Source: Actinopolyspora mortivallis DSM 44261 (lineage in GTDB: Bacteria > Actinomycetota > Actinomycetes > Mycobacteriales > Pseudonocardiaceae). Taken from it: a stretch of DNA of 64,000 bases. Positions within the stretch are counted from its first letter, which is position 1. Each line of letters opens with the position of its first letter. This document shows positions 27,256-34,902 of this stretch, piece after piece. Position numbers and translations under genes: made by a program. The notes beneath the pieces are model-generated. The model ran no database searches and was not told where the DNA came from. It was given only the letters and a program-made list of their open reading frames with translations. Where the stretch lies: NCBI RefSeq assembly GCF_000384035.1, contig NZ_KB913024.1:4069162-4133161 (forward strand), read 5' to 3'.

Positions 27256-28842
27256 ATGACCGAACCGTCCGAGAGTGCCGAGCCCGCCCGGCGCAAACGC
27301 GACCGCGACGAGGTGTTCGTGGAGTTCACCAGGAGTGTCTGCCCGGTGTGCAAGGTGGTGGTCGACGCCCAGGTCAACATCCGCGACGACAGGGTGTACC
27401 TGCGGAAGCGCTGCCGTGAGCACGGGGAGTTCGAGGCCCTGGTCTACGGCGACGCACAGGCCTATGTGAACTCCGCCCGGTTCAACAAACCGGGCACGAT
27501 CCCGCTGGCCTTCCAGACCGAGGTCGCCGAGGGGTGCCCGGCGGACTGCGGGCTGTGTCCGGAACACAAGCAACACGCCTGCCTGGGCATCATCGAGGTC
27601 AACACCGCCTGCAACCTGGACTGCCCCGTCTGTTTCGCCGACTCGGGCCACCAGCCGGACGGCTACTCGATCACCCTCGAACAGTGCGAGCGGATGCTGG
27701 ACACCTTCGTCGAGGCCGAGGGCGAGCCGGAGGTGGTGATGTTCTCCGGCGGCGAGCCCACCATCCACAAACACATCCTCGACTTCGTCGACCTGGCCCA
27801 GCAGCGGCCCATCAAGGCGGTCAACCTCAACACCAACGGAATCCGTCTGGCCACCGACCGACGTTTCGTCCAGGCCCTGGGCGAACGGAACCGTCCCGGC
27901 AACCGGGTCAACATCTATCTCCAGTTCGACGGCTTCGACGAGGCCACCCACCAGGCGCTGCGTGGCAAGGACCTGCGGGAACGCAAACGTCGGGCCCTGG
28001 ACAACTGCGCCGAGGCCGGGCTGACCGTCACCCTGGTCGCCGCGGTGGAGCGCGGTCTCAACGAGCACGAGATCGGTGACATCATCCGCTTCGGTGTCCA
28101 GCATCCGGCGGTGCGTTCGGTCTCGTTGCAGCCGGTCACTCACTCGGGGCGGCACGTGGAGTTCGACCCGCTGAACCGGATGACGAACTCCGACGTGATC
28201 GGCCACATCGCCGAGCAGTGTCCCGAGTGGCTGCGCGGGGACGACTTCGTCCCGGTACCGTGCTGTTTCCCCACCTGCCGTTCGATCACCTACCTGCTGG
28301 TCGACCACAAGGAGGACCGCACCGACGTGGTGCCGATCCCCCGGCTGGTCGACGTCGACGACTATCTGGACTACGTGAGCAACCGGGTGGTGCCCGACCA
28401 CGAGCTGCGTCAGGCGCTGGAGAAGCTGTGGAGCGCCTCGGCGTTCCCGGGCACCGAGACCACGGCGGACAGCCTGGAGACCACCGCCGCCGAAGCGGAG
28501 TGCCGCGCCTGCGGCATCGACCTGCCGGAAGCGGCCCGGGGACTGGCCGACAAGGCGTTCATGATCGTGGTGCAGGACTTCCAGGACCCCTACACGCTCA
28601 ACGTCAAACAGCTCATGAAGTGCTGCGTGGAGGAGATCACCCCCGACGGGCGGATGATCCCGTTCTGCGCCTACAACTCGGTGGGCTACCGCGAGCGGGT
28701 CCGCGCCGAGCAGTCCGGGGTGTCGGTGGCCGGGGTGGTGCCCAACGCCGCCGAACTGCGCGAGGTGCTCGTCGACTCCCCCTACGGTTCGAAGAACGCG
28801 GCCGGAGACACCGAGGCCTCCAGTGAGGGGGAGACGTCATGA
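27256..28842 (+). CDS. Radical SAM enzyme of the Tes/MJ0619-like family
   Basis: 528 aa from the ATG at 27256. The N-terminal zinc-ribbon-like part has CPVC and KRCREHGEFE. A Cys cluster (CPADCGLCPEHKQHAC) follows, then the radical SAM motif CNLDCPVC in an NTACNLDCPVCFAD context and FSGGEPT for SAM binding. Extra Cys groups occur later (VPCCFPTC, CRACG, MKCCVEE, PFCAYN), suggesting auxiliary clusters. This layout matches the family that includes archaeal tetraether lipid synthase. The substrate here is unknown. The gene is coupled by ATGA to a methyltransferase. Confidence 0.82.
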   Translation: MTEPSESAEPARRKRDRDEVFVEFTRSVCPVCKVVVDAQVNIRDDRVYLRKRCREHGEFEALVYGDAQAYVNSARFNKPGTIPLAFQTEVAEGCPADCGLCPEHKQHACLGIIEVNTACNLDCPVCFADSGHQPDGYSITLEQCERMLDTFVEAEGEPEVVMFSGGEPTIHKHILDFVDLAQQRPIKAVNLNTNGIRLATDRRFVQALGERNRPGNRVNIYLQFDGFDEATHQALRGKDLRERKRRALDNCAEAGLTVTLVAAVERGLNEHEIGDIIRFGVQHPAVRSVSLQPVTHSGRHVEFDPLNRMTNSDVIGHIAEQCPEWLRGDDFVPVPCCFPTCRSITYLLVDHKEDRTDVVPIPRLVDVDDYLDYVSNRVVPDHELRQALEKLWSASAFPGTETTADSLETTAAEAECRACGIDLPEAARGLADKAFMIVVQDFQDPYTLNVKQLMKCCVEEITPDGRMIPFCAYNSVGYRERVRAEQSGVSVAGVVPNAAELREVLVDSPYGSKNAAGDTEASSEGETS

Positions 28843-29645
28843 CCGAGGAGAGCGTTCCCGCCGACCCAGCCGCGATCAAGGACTGCTGCGCGGCGGCCTA
28901 CGGGCACGACGCGGTCGCGCTCGTGCTCGGCGAGTCCTACCACCCCGGTGGGCGCGCGTTGACCCGGACGCTGGCCGAGAAACTCGGGGTGACCGAGGGC
29001 GAGTGGGTGGTCGACGTCGCCGCCGGACCCGGAGACACCGCCCGCCTGCTGGCCCACGAGTACGGGGCGCACGTGGAGGCCACCGAACTCAACGCGGACA
29101 CGGTGCGTCGGGCCCGGGTGGCCACCGAACAGGCCGGGCTCACCGGCTGGGTCCGGTTCCACTCCGCCGACGCCGAACGGCTGCCGCTGCCCGACGGGAT
29201 GTTCGACGCGGTGATCTGCGAGTGCGCCTTCTGCACCTTCCCGGACAAACCCGTGGCCGCCGGTGAGTTCGCCCGGCTGCTGCGTCCCGGCGGGAGGGTG
29301 GGGATCGCCGACGTTACCGTGCGGGAAGGGGGGCTGCCGGAGGAGCTGGCCTCGCTGGCGGGCTGGATCGCCTGTGTCGCCGACGCCCGGCCGCTGTCCG
29401 AGTACGCCGCCCTGCTGAGCCGGGCCGGGCTGCGGGTGGAACACACCGAACGGCGCGACGGGGCGCTACGCGAGATGATCGACACGATCGACGCCCGGGT
29501 CAGGCTGCTGCGCATGACCGTGCCCGACCGGCTGGAGGCCCTCGGGGTGGATGTGGACGCCGTGCTCGAGCACACCCGCGTCGCCGCCGAGGCCGCCGCC
29601 GAGGGTGTGCTCGGCTACGCCCTCGCGGTGGCCCGCAAGCCCTGA
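28839..29645 (+). CDS. Class I SAM-dependent methyltransferase, Cys-rich, coupled to the radical SAM gene
   Basis: 268 aa. Motif I is VDVAAGPGDTARLL, motif II region is FDAVICECAFCTFPDKP and motif III is LLRPGGRVGIADV. Cys pairs occur near the N-terminus (IKDCCAAAYG) and at CECAFC, reminiscent of metalloid or thiol methyltransferases such as ArsM. The canonical ArsM Cys triad was not confirmed. It shares ATGA overlap with the radical SAM gene, and a terminator follows. Probably the last gene of a flavoprotein/radical SAM/methyltransferase operon. Confidence 0.8.
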   Translation: MTEESVPADPAAIKDCCAAAYGHDAVALVLGESYHPGGRALTRTLAEKLGVTEGEWVVDVAAGPGDTARLLAHEYGAHVEATELNADTVRRARVATEQAGLTGWVRFHSADAERLPLPDGMFDAVICECAFCTFPDKPVAAGEFARLLRPGGRVGIADVTVREGGLPEELASLAGWIACVADARPLSEYAALLSRAGLRVEHTERRDGALREMIDTIDARVRLLRMTVPDRLEALGVDVDAVLEHTRVAAEAAAEGVLGYALAVARKP

Positions 29646-29654
29646 CCCGCCGAT

Positions 29655-29681
29655 CCGTCCCGTCCTCCGGTGACGGGACGG
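29655..29681. terminator. Stem-loop terminator between methyltransferase and hisS
   Basis: CCGTCCCGTC (29655-29664) pairs with GACGGGACGG (29672-29681), with TTT following on the plus strand. The flanking genes converge. Confidence 0.75.
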
Positions 29682-29700
29682 TTTCCGCGCGGGGGAGGGG

Positions 29701-30990
29701 TCAGCGGGTGATCGGTGTGACCGTCTCGGCCAGCTCGTCCAAGGTGGTGGGCTGCTGGTCCCCGGTGCTCAGGTCGCGCACGGTGACGTGGCCGGTGCTC
29801 CAGTCGTCGGGGCCGACGATGACCACCGCGCGCGCCCCGGCCTTGTCGGCGCGGCCGATCTCCTTGCCGAGCTTGCGGACCTCCAGCGGGGTGGTGGTGC
29901 GCAGCCCGGCCGCGCGCAGCCGGGAGGCGGCCTGTCGGGCCGCGTCGAACAGACCGTCCTCGGTGGGCAGCACGACCACGTCGACCCTGTTGTCCGGTTC
30001 GGGCAGCAGCCCGTGGGTGCGCAGGAAGTCGAACAGGGTCACGTCGCCCATGCCGAACCCGAAGCCGGAGACCTCCTTGGGGGAGTACAACCCGACCAGA
30101 TTGTCGTAGCGGCCCCCGCCGAACAGGGAGCGCCGGTTCTCCGGGTTGGTGTCGAAGACCTCGAAGACGGTGCTGGTGTAGTAGTCGAACCCGCGCACGA
30201 TCAGCGGGTCGACCTCGATGAGCTCACGCGCCTCGGTGTTGAGCACCTCGATGAGCTTCGAACGTGCGCGGGTCTGTTCGGACAGCATGTCGAGCACACC
30301 CTCCCCGGCGGTGACGACCTCGCCGAGGCGTTCGAACTGCTTGTCGCTCAGCCCGGCCGCGTGGGCGTCGGTGGAGAGCTGTTCCCACGTGCTCTTCTCC
30401 CACCGGTCGATCAGCCCGGCGGTGGCGCGGGCCTGCTCGTCGTCCAGTCCCAGGATCTCGCGGAAGATCCCGTCGAGCAGCACCCGGTCGCTCATCCGGA
30501 TCCGGTACATGTCCCGGCTCGCCCCGAGGGCGCCCATCATCGCGTGGACGAGTTCGACGAACTCGACCTCCACGGCCGAGCTGGTCGAGCCGAACAGGTC
30601 GACGTTGATCTGCCAGTGTTCGCGCACCCGGCCCTTCTGGGGGCGTTCGTAACGGTGGCAGTTCGGGTGGGAGTACCAGCGCACCGGGAACGTCAGCCCA
30701 CCCATGTTGCCCGCGATGATGCGGGCCACCGAAGGCGTCATCTCCGGGCGCAGCGCCAGTCGCCGCCCGCCCTGGTCGGTCAGGGTGTACAGCTGCTGCT
30801 CGACGATCTCCTGGGAGGACTTGGCCTCGTAGATCTCCACGGGCTCCAGCTGGGGGCCGTCGTAGCGCTGGTAGCCGAACGACTCGATGACCTCGTAGAG
30901 CCGATGGAACACCTGCTGCCGTGTCGACATCTCCGCGGGCAGGAAGTCCCGCGTTCCCCGGTACGGCTCGGTCGGCAGGTAGTCGGCCAC
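29701..30990 (-). CDS. hisS: Histidine--tRNA ligase
   Basis: Charges tRNA-His. 429 aa, class II synthetase. The start is GTG at 30990 with GAGGGA upstream. Motif 1 region is SQEIVEQQLYTLTDQGGRRL, motif 2 is RYERPQKGRVREHWQINVDLFG, the histidine-binding block is VRGFDYYTSTVFEV, and motif 3 is VSGFGFGMGDVTLF. The anticodon-binding domain (VDVVVLPTEDG onward) ends the protein. The motif 2 tail REHWQ-NVD differs from the common R-Q-F-x-Q-x-x-x-E pattern, so this may be a divergent or second HisRS type. Confidence 0.92.
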   Translation of the reverse strand: MADYLPTEPYRGTRDFLPAEMSTRQQVFHRLYEVIESFGYQRYDGPQLEPVEIYEAKSSQEIVEQQLYTLTDQGGRRLALRPEMTPSVARIIAGNMGGLTFPVRWYSHPNCHRYERPQKGRVREHWQINVDLFGSTSSAVEVEFVELVHAMMGALGASRDMYRIRMSDRVLLDGIFREILGLDDEQARATAGLIDRWEKSTWEQLSTDAHAAGLSDKQFERLGEVVTAGEGVLDMLSEQTRARSKLIEVLNTEARELIEVDPLIVRGFDYYTSTVFEVFDTNPENRRSLFGGGRYDNLVGLYSPKEVSGFGFGMGDVTLFDFLRTHGLLPEPDNRVDVVVLPTEDGLFDAARQAASRLRAAGLRTTTPLEVRKLGKEIGRADKAGARAVVIVGPDDWSTGHVTVRDLSTGDQQPTTLDELAETVTPITR

Positions 30991-31280
30991 GATGATCCCT
31001 CGAACAACCGGTTGACGTTATGGGCCGGTGCCCAGGGTAGTCGACGGCTCACGCGACCGTGGGGCGGCCGTGTTCCCGGATGTGGCCGGTGCTCGCACGG
31101 TGCGGCGTGTCGCGTGTCTCGGTGGGTTCCTCCTCCGGAAGGAACACAGCGTCGAATGACTTCCTGTGAAGATGTGCTGCTCTGACCGGGTGAGATTGAT
31201 CGGAACTCTTGCTCCCTGCCGGAAAGTGCGGAAAAATGAGAAATTCATCATGGGGTTGATTTTTCGAGGAAAGAGTTTTG

Positions 31281-31709
31281 ATGAATACGGGAATTTCGAA
31301 ACGTGTGGCCGCGACGGTCGGAACGACCGCCATGGTTGTGCTGTCCTCGTTGTCCTTCGGCACCGCCGCGGCACAGTCGTCGAGCCTCGCGCTGCCCAGT
31401 TGTACGAGCACGATCACCGCGCCCGCGGGAGCCGAGGTGCCCACCAGTGGCAACGGCACCGAATGCGTACTGGGGTCCGGGAACCAGGGATCGGCCGTAC
31501 GGGCCCTCCAGCGGCATCTGCGTGCCTGTAACGGCCAAAGTATTCAGGTTGACGGTATATACGGGCCGAACACGCGCGCCGCCGTGTGGAACGTGCAGGA
31601 CGCGCACGGAATTTCCCGGGACGGAGTGTACGGTCCGCAGACCCGGGACGCGATGATGTGGAGCTGGGGAGCGGGAAACTGCACCAATTTCTATTCCCTG
31701 TGGACCTGA
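31281..31709 (+). CDS. Secreted peptidoglycan-binding domain protein
   Basis: 142 aa from the ATG at 31281 (GAGGAAAGAG upstream). A Sec signal peptide ends near ASFGTAAAQS. Residues about 70-130 form a PG_binding_1 domain: GSAVRALQRHLRACNG, then IQVDGIYGPNTRAAVWNVQ and a second GVYGPQTRDAM. Four Cys residues in the mature part could make two disulfides. There is no catalytic domain, so it probably coats or modulates the cell wall. Confidence 0.82.
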   Translation: MNTGISKRVAATVGTTAMVVLSSLSFGTAAAQSSSLALPSCTSTITAPAGAEVPTSGNGTECVLGSGNQGSAVRALQRHLRACNGQSIQVDGIYGPNTRAAVWNVQDAHGISRDGVYGPQTRDAMMWSWGAGNCTNFYSLWT

Positions 31710-31783
31710 CGCCCCGATCCCTCCGGTAAAGTCCGGAAACAGCACGGCGCGCGTCACGGAAAACCGGTTCCGGTAGGAAACGA

Positions 31784-31816
31784 GACGTCCCGACATCCGG
31801 AGGATGTCGGGACGTC
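31784..31816. terminator. Bidirectional stem-loop terminator
   Basis: A 15-base perfect stem (31784-31798 with 31802-31816) and a three-base loop lies between two convergent secreted-protein genes. Confidence 0.8.
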
Positions 31817-31851
31817 GTCGCTGGCGGAATCAGCGGGGTGTCGAGGGCGGG

Positions 31852-33096
31852 TCAGGATTTTTCGACGATGATGATGGCCCCCTGCTCCCCGGGGGCTCCG
31901 CGCTGACCCGGCGTACCCCGTTCACCGGGTTGCCCGGCATCGCCCTGACGGTCGAGTTCGCAGCCACGGTTGGAGAAGCTGGTGTTTCCGCTGCCTCCGG
32001 TGCCGCCGCGGCCGCCCGCGCCGCCGTCACCTCCGTCTCCGCCGCGGCCACCCGCTCCGTAGCTGTAGGTGGTGGACCCGATGGTGTGACTGATCGCGGC
32101 TCCGCCGGAACCTCCGGTGCCACCTTTTCCGCCGGCACCGCCCGCGCTGCCCGGCGCGTAGGTGTCCCCGTTGGGGTCGCAGGCGGGATCTCCGGCTGCG
32201 CCGTCCGAGGTGATCCGACCGGGTTCGCCCTTCGTGCCGGTGGACCCGGGGTTGCCGTGGTGCTGCTCCACCGTGGTCATACCCGGTCCGAAGCACTTGC
32301 TCTTGGTGGCACCCTTACCGCCGGGGCCTCCGGGCCGGCCTGCCTGACCGCCGCCGTCGGCTCCCGCGCCTCCCGCGCCGTTACCGGCCAGCAGCAGACC
32401 GTTGGAGCCTCCGCCGCCACCGGCGCCGCCACGGCCCCATCCACCGGGGTTGTCGCTGTTGGCTCCGCTGCCGGCGATCGCGGAAGGCTGGTTGGGGCGC
32501 GGTTCCTTGGAGGGGCCGAAGGTGATCTCGGTGTCCCATTGGGTGCCGTTGCCTCCGCCCCCGTAGGCTCCTTTGCCGTTGCGTCCGCGTTCACCGTCGC
32601 TGCCGCTTCCGTCGACGTTGGCCCCGCCCTGTCCGGCAGCGCCGCCGGGATTCACGACACCGCCCTTTCCGCCGTTGCCGCCCTTGTGGACAAAGTAGTG
32701 GGCGGTGCGGGGCATCTTGGGAGTCACGGTGAGGGTGCAGACGGTGAGCGCTCCGGAACCGCCTCCGGAGCCGCCCGCGGCGCCGCCACCTCCCTGGCCG
32801 CCGGCGCCGCCGCCACCGCCTTTCTCGCCGAGGAGGTTACCGTTACCTCCTCCGCCACCACCGCCGCCGGAACCGCCTGCGGCACCGCCGGCACCGCCGC
32901 CGCCTGCTCCCCAGACGTAGAGGGTGACGGTCTTGGTGTCCTTGTTCAGGGTGAACCTGCCACTGCCGGTCTTGTCGAGCACCGTCACCGTGGGTTCGGT
33001 CTCGCTCGGCTGAGCGTGCGCGGCGGGAACGCTGAGTACGGCCGGGATCAGCACGGCCGCGCCCATCGCGGCCTGGACCGGTCGGGTGCGCCGCAT
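31852..33096 (-). CDS. Secreted glycine-rich repeat protein
   Basis: 414 aa from the ATG at 33096, with AAGGGGGG upstream. The signal peptide ends LSVPAAHAQPS. After a short folded strand (VTVLDKTGSGRFTLNKDTKT), most of the protein is Gly-rich with GGxGG runs (GGAGGKGGTGGSGG). The C-terminus has short collagen-like GxP triplets (GQPGERGTPGQRGAPGEQG). A conserved-looking non-repeat island with paired Cys sits in the middle (CTLTVTPKMPRTAHYF). It resembles mycobacterial PGRS-like or bacterial glycine-rich surface proteins; an exposed structural role is inferred. Confidence 0.75.
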   Translation of the reverse strand: MRRTRPVQAAMGAAVLIPAVLSVPAAHAQPSETEPTVTVLDKTGSGRFTLNKDTKTVTLYVWGAGGGGAGGAAGGSGGGGGGGGNGNLLGEKGGGGGAGGQGGGGAAGGSGGGSGALTVCTLTVTPKMPRTAHYFVHKGGNGGKGGVVNPGGAAGQGGANVDGSGSDGERGRNGKGAYGGGGNGTQWDTEITFGPSKEPRPNQPSAIAGSGANSDNPGGWGRGGAGGGGGSNGLLLAGNGAGGAGADGGGQAGRPGGPGGKGATKSKCFGPGMTTVEQHHGNPGSTGTKGEPGRITSDGAAGDPACDPNGDTYAPGSAGGAGGKGGTGGSGGAAISHTIGSTTYSYGAGGRGGDGGDGGAGGRGGTGGSGNTSFSNRGCELDRQGDAGQPGERGTPGQRGAPGEQGAIIIVEKS

Positions 33097-33475
33097 GTGC
33101 CCCCCTTCTTGTTGCGAATAGTTTTCGGCATATGCCAGCCGGCGATCATGTCCGCTTCGTCCACTGTGCGCAAGCTTCCGTGCTCCGAGAGTGAGCTGTT
33201 CCACTGTGGCCGGTGTGGCGCCCTGTCGGGTTCGGACCACCGGGTGGAGAAGGCTCACGGAAACGAGGTGTTTCTGTGACGTTTCCCGGATTCTGTTTCG
33301 CGGTGAAGATTCCGCTTGTCCGTTCCATCCGGATGTTCGGATTCTGTCGGTTGTGATTCTTGTCATTGTTCGACGAGTTGACTCGCTTGTTGGTGAATTT
33401 CTAACGTGATCAACACGCCGGGAACGGCGAAGGTCAAAAATTCGGTCAACGGACTATTTCACGAGAAGTGTGTTT
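33097..33475. other. Divergent intergenic region, no gene seen
   Basis: Between the Gly-rich gene and the frameshifted secreted ORF. It is relatively AT-rich in 33270-33475. Promoters for both neighbours are expected, but no clear motif was found. Confidence 0.4.
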
Positions 33476-33803
33476 ATGCTCGCGACACGAAAGAAGATCG
33501 TTTCCGCGGTGACGTTGGGCCTCGTGGTTTCTGTCCTCGGTGCTTCGGGTGCCTCCGCTCAGCCCCGCGTGGCTGAGCCGGTTTCCGATACCGTCGTGTC
33601 CGGTAACGCCGGTGGGTAACGGTATTCCACTCATGAAGGCGCTCAAGCTGATCAAGAAAGCGAAAGCCCTTTACGGAAGTTTCAGTGAACTGGTCAGAGC
33701 CATCAACAAAGGAACGGCTCGGCAGGACTTGGGGCCTGAAGCCCTCAATATTCTCGCTCAACTGACCGGGGTCGACGGTATTATCACCGGTTGCTTCACC
33801 TGA
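33476..33803 (+). pseudogene. Small secreted cationic-helix protein interrupted by a +1 frameshift
   Basis: ATG at 33476 opens a clean signal peptide (TLGLVVSVLGASGASAQPR) but the frame ends at the TAA at 33617-33619 after 47 codons. One base over, the frame continues NGIPLMKALKLIKKAKALYG and runs to the TGA at 33801. Joined, the product would be a signal peptide plus a roughly 60-residue mature domain with a cationic amphipathic helix. An internal ATG at 33632 has no ribosome binding site. Causes could be a real mutation, a sequencing error near GGTGGGTAAC, or recoding. Confidence 0.6.
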
Positions 33804-33828
33804 GTCGTGATGGTGTCGAGGAGTGCCG

Positions 33829-34326
33829 ATGGAAGAGCGGGACAGCACAGGGGTGCGACTCTACAAGCTGTGGTTCGAAACCTTCTTGGGTTGGATCACC
33901 GAAGCTTTTCTGTGCTGGTGCATCATCCCGATCCAGCTCCTCGCCGCGTGGTTTAGCGGCACCTGGACCGGTATCGGCTGGCTCAACACGCTGTTGCTGG
34001 TGGTGCTGGCCTGGGGGCTGCGTTCCCCGGTGTTCCTCCTCGCCCGTAACTCACTGGGATCTCCCCAGGAGGACGACACCTATGATCGTCGACAGGTGAT
34101 ACCGGCGACCGTCATCGGGCGTGTGGTGTCGAACGCGGTGGCTTTCACGCTCGCCGCCTCGAACCCGCTGGCCGGGGGTTTGGTGGGCCTGGCGGCCGGG
34201 GTGGTGGCTGCCGGGGCTGAACTCCTGATTACTTTCCCCCCGCGTCGTGACGAGGAGGGCTTTCAGCAACGAGAAGCCGAGTTCCGGCGGGAACTGCGGG
34301 AGATGCGGGAGCGCGGGGAACTGTGA
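33829..34326 (+). CDS. Small membrane protein, unknown
   Basis: 165 aa from the ATG at 33829 (GAGGAG five bases upstream). Two apolar segments span about 25-45 and 52-70 (LLLVVLAWGLRSPVFLLA), with a further apolar Gly/Ala stretch at 105-135. The C-terminus is a charged Arg/Glu helix (QREAEFRRELREMRERGEL), probably coiled-coil. No family was recognised. It overlaps the next gene by GTGA. Confidence 0.65.
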   Translation: MEERDSTGVRLYKLWFETFLGWITEAFLCWCIIPIQLLAAWFSGTWTGIGWLNTLLLVVLAWGLRSPVFLLARNSLGSPQEDDTYDRRQVIPATVIGRVVSNAVAFTLAASNPLAGGLVGLAAGVVAAGAELLITFPPRRDEEGFQQREAEFRRELREMRERGEL

Positions 34327-34775
34327 ACCGAACACCCGCGAACACCTCCCACCGCGGTCTCTTCCGCCGTGCCGTGCGGGTCGCGATTCTGTTCGAGGCG
34401 GCGGCGCTACCGATCACCCTGGGGGGAGCCGGCCTGGTTTGGGGCCTGACGCGTTCCAACGCCGCGATCGGTCTCGGCGCGGCGACGATCGGTGTCGGGC
34501 TGTCCATAACGTTGTCCGTGTGCGTCGGGGCCGCTCTCCGGACGTGGTACCACACCACCCACGCGAGTGCCCGTCAGTTCTGGGCGGGGGTGAGTCTCGC
34601 CGGTGCCGCCGGGCTCCTGGCGGGATGGTTACCCGGTGCCGGGCACCTTCCGATGGCGTTGTTCGCCGCCGTGAGCCTGGTGGTCCTCGTGCGGGCTCCG
34701 GTCGCACTGCTGGTCAGCGCCGGAGTCGCCGCCGTCCCGGACGAGCCCACGCCCCCGTGGTGTCCGCTGTCCTAG
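34323..34775 (+). CDS. Membrane protein coupled to its upstream neighbour
   Basis: 150 aa, starting at a GTG within the upstream stop (GTGA). Four apolar helices are visible (ALPITLGGAGLVWGL, GVGLSITLSVCVGAAL and two near the C-terminus). No family was recognised. The frameshifted secreted ORF and these two membrane genes sit head to tail, so the three may form one operon handling a secreted peptide; this is inference. Confidence 0.65.
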   Translation: MNRTPANTSHRGLFRRAVRVAILFEAAALPITLGGAGLVWGLTRSNAAIGLGAATIGVGLSITLSVCVGAALRTWYHTTHASARQFWAGVSLAGAAGLLAGWLPGAGHLPMALFAAVSLVVLVRAPVALLVSAGVAAVPDEPTPPWCPLS

Positions 34776-34858
34776 TGCGGGTTCGCCCCGTCGGAAACCG
34801 AATCAGGGCTGCAGGAGGACGACCGGAGACAGGAACAACGGGGTGAATCCCCGCCGAC

Positions 34859-34893
34859 CCGGGTGGTCGCCTCCGGTGGAGACGACCACCCGG
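34859..34893. terminator. Bidirectional stem-loop terminator
   Basis: CCGGGTGGTCG (34859-34869) pairs with CGACCACCCGG (34883-34893) between convergent genes. Confidence 0.75.
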
Positions 34894-34902
34894 CGGGTCG
34901 CG

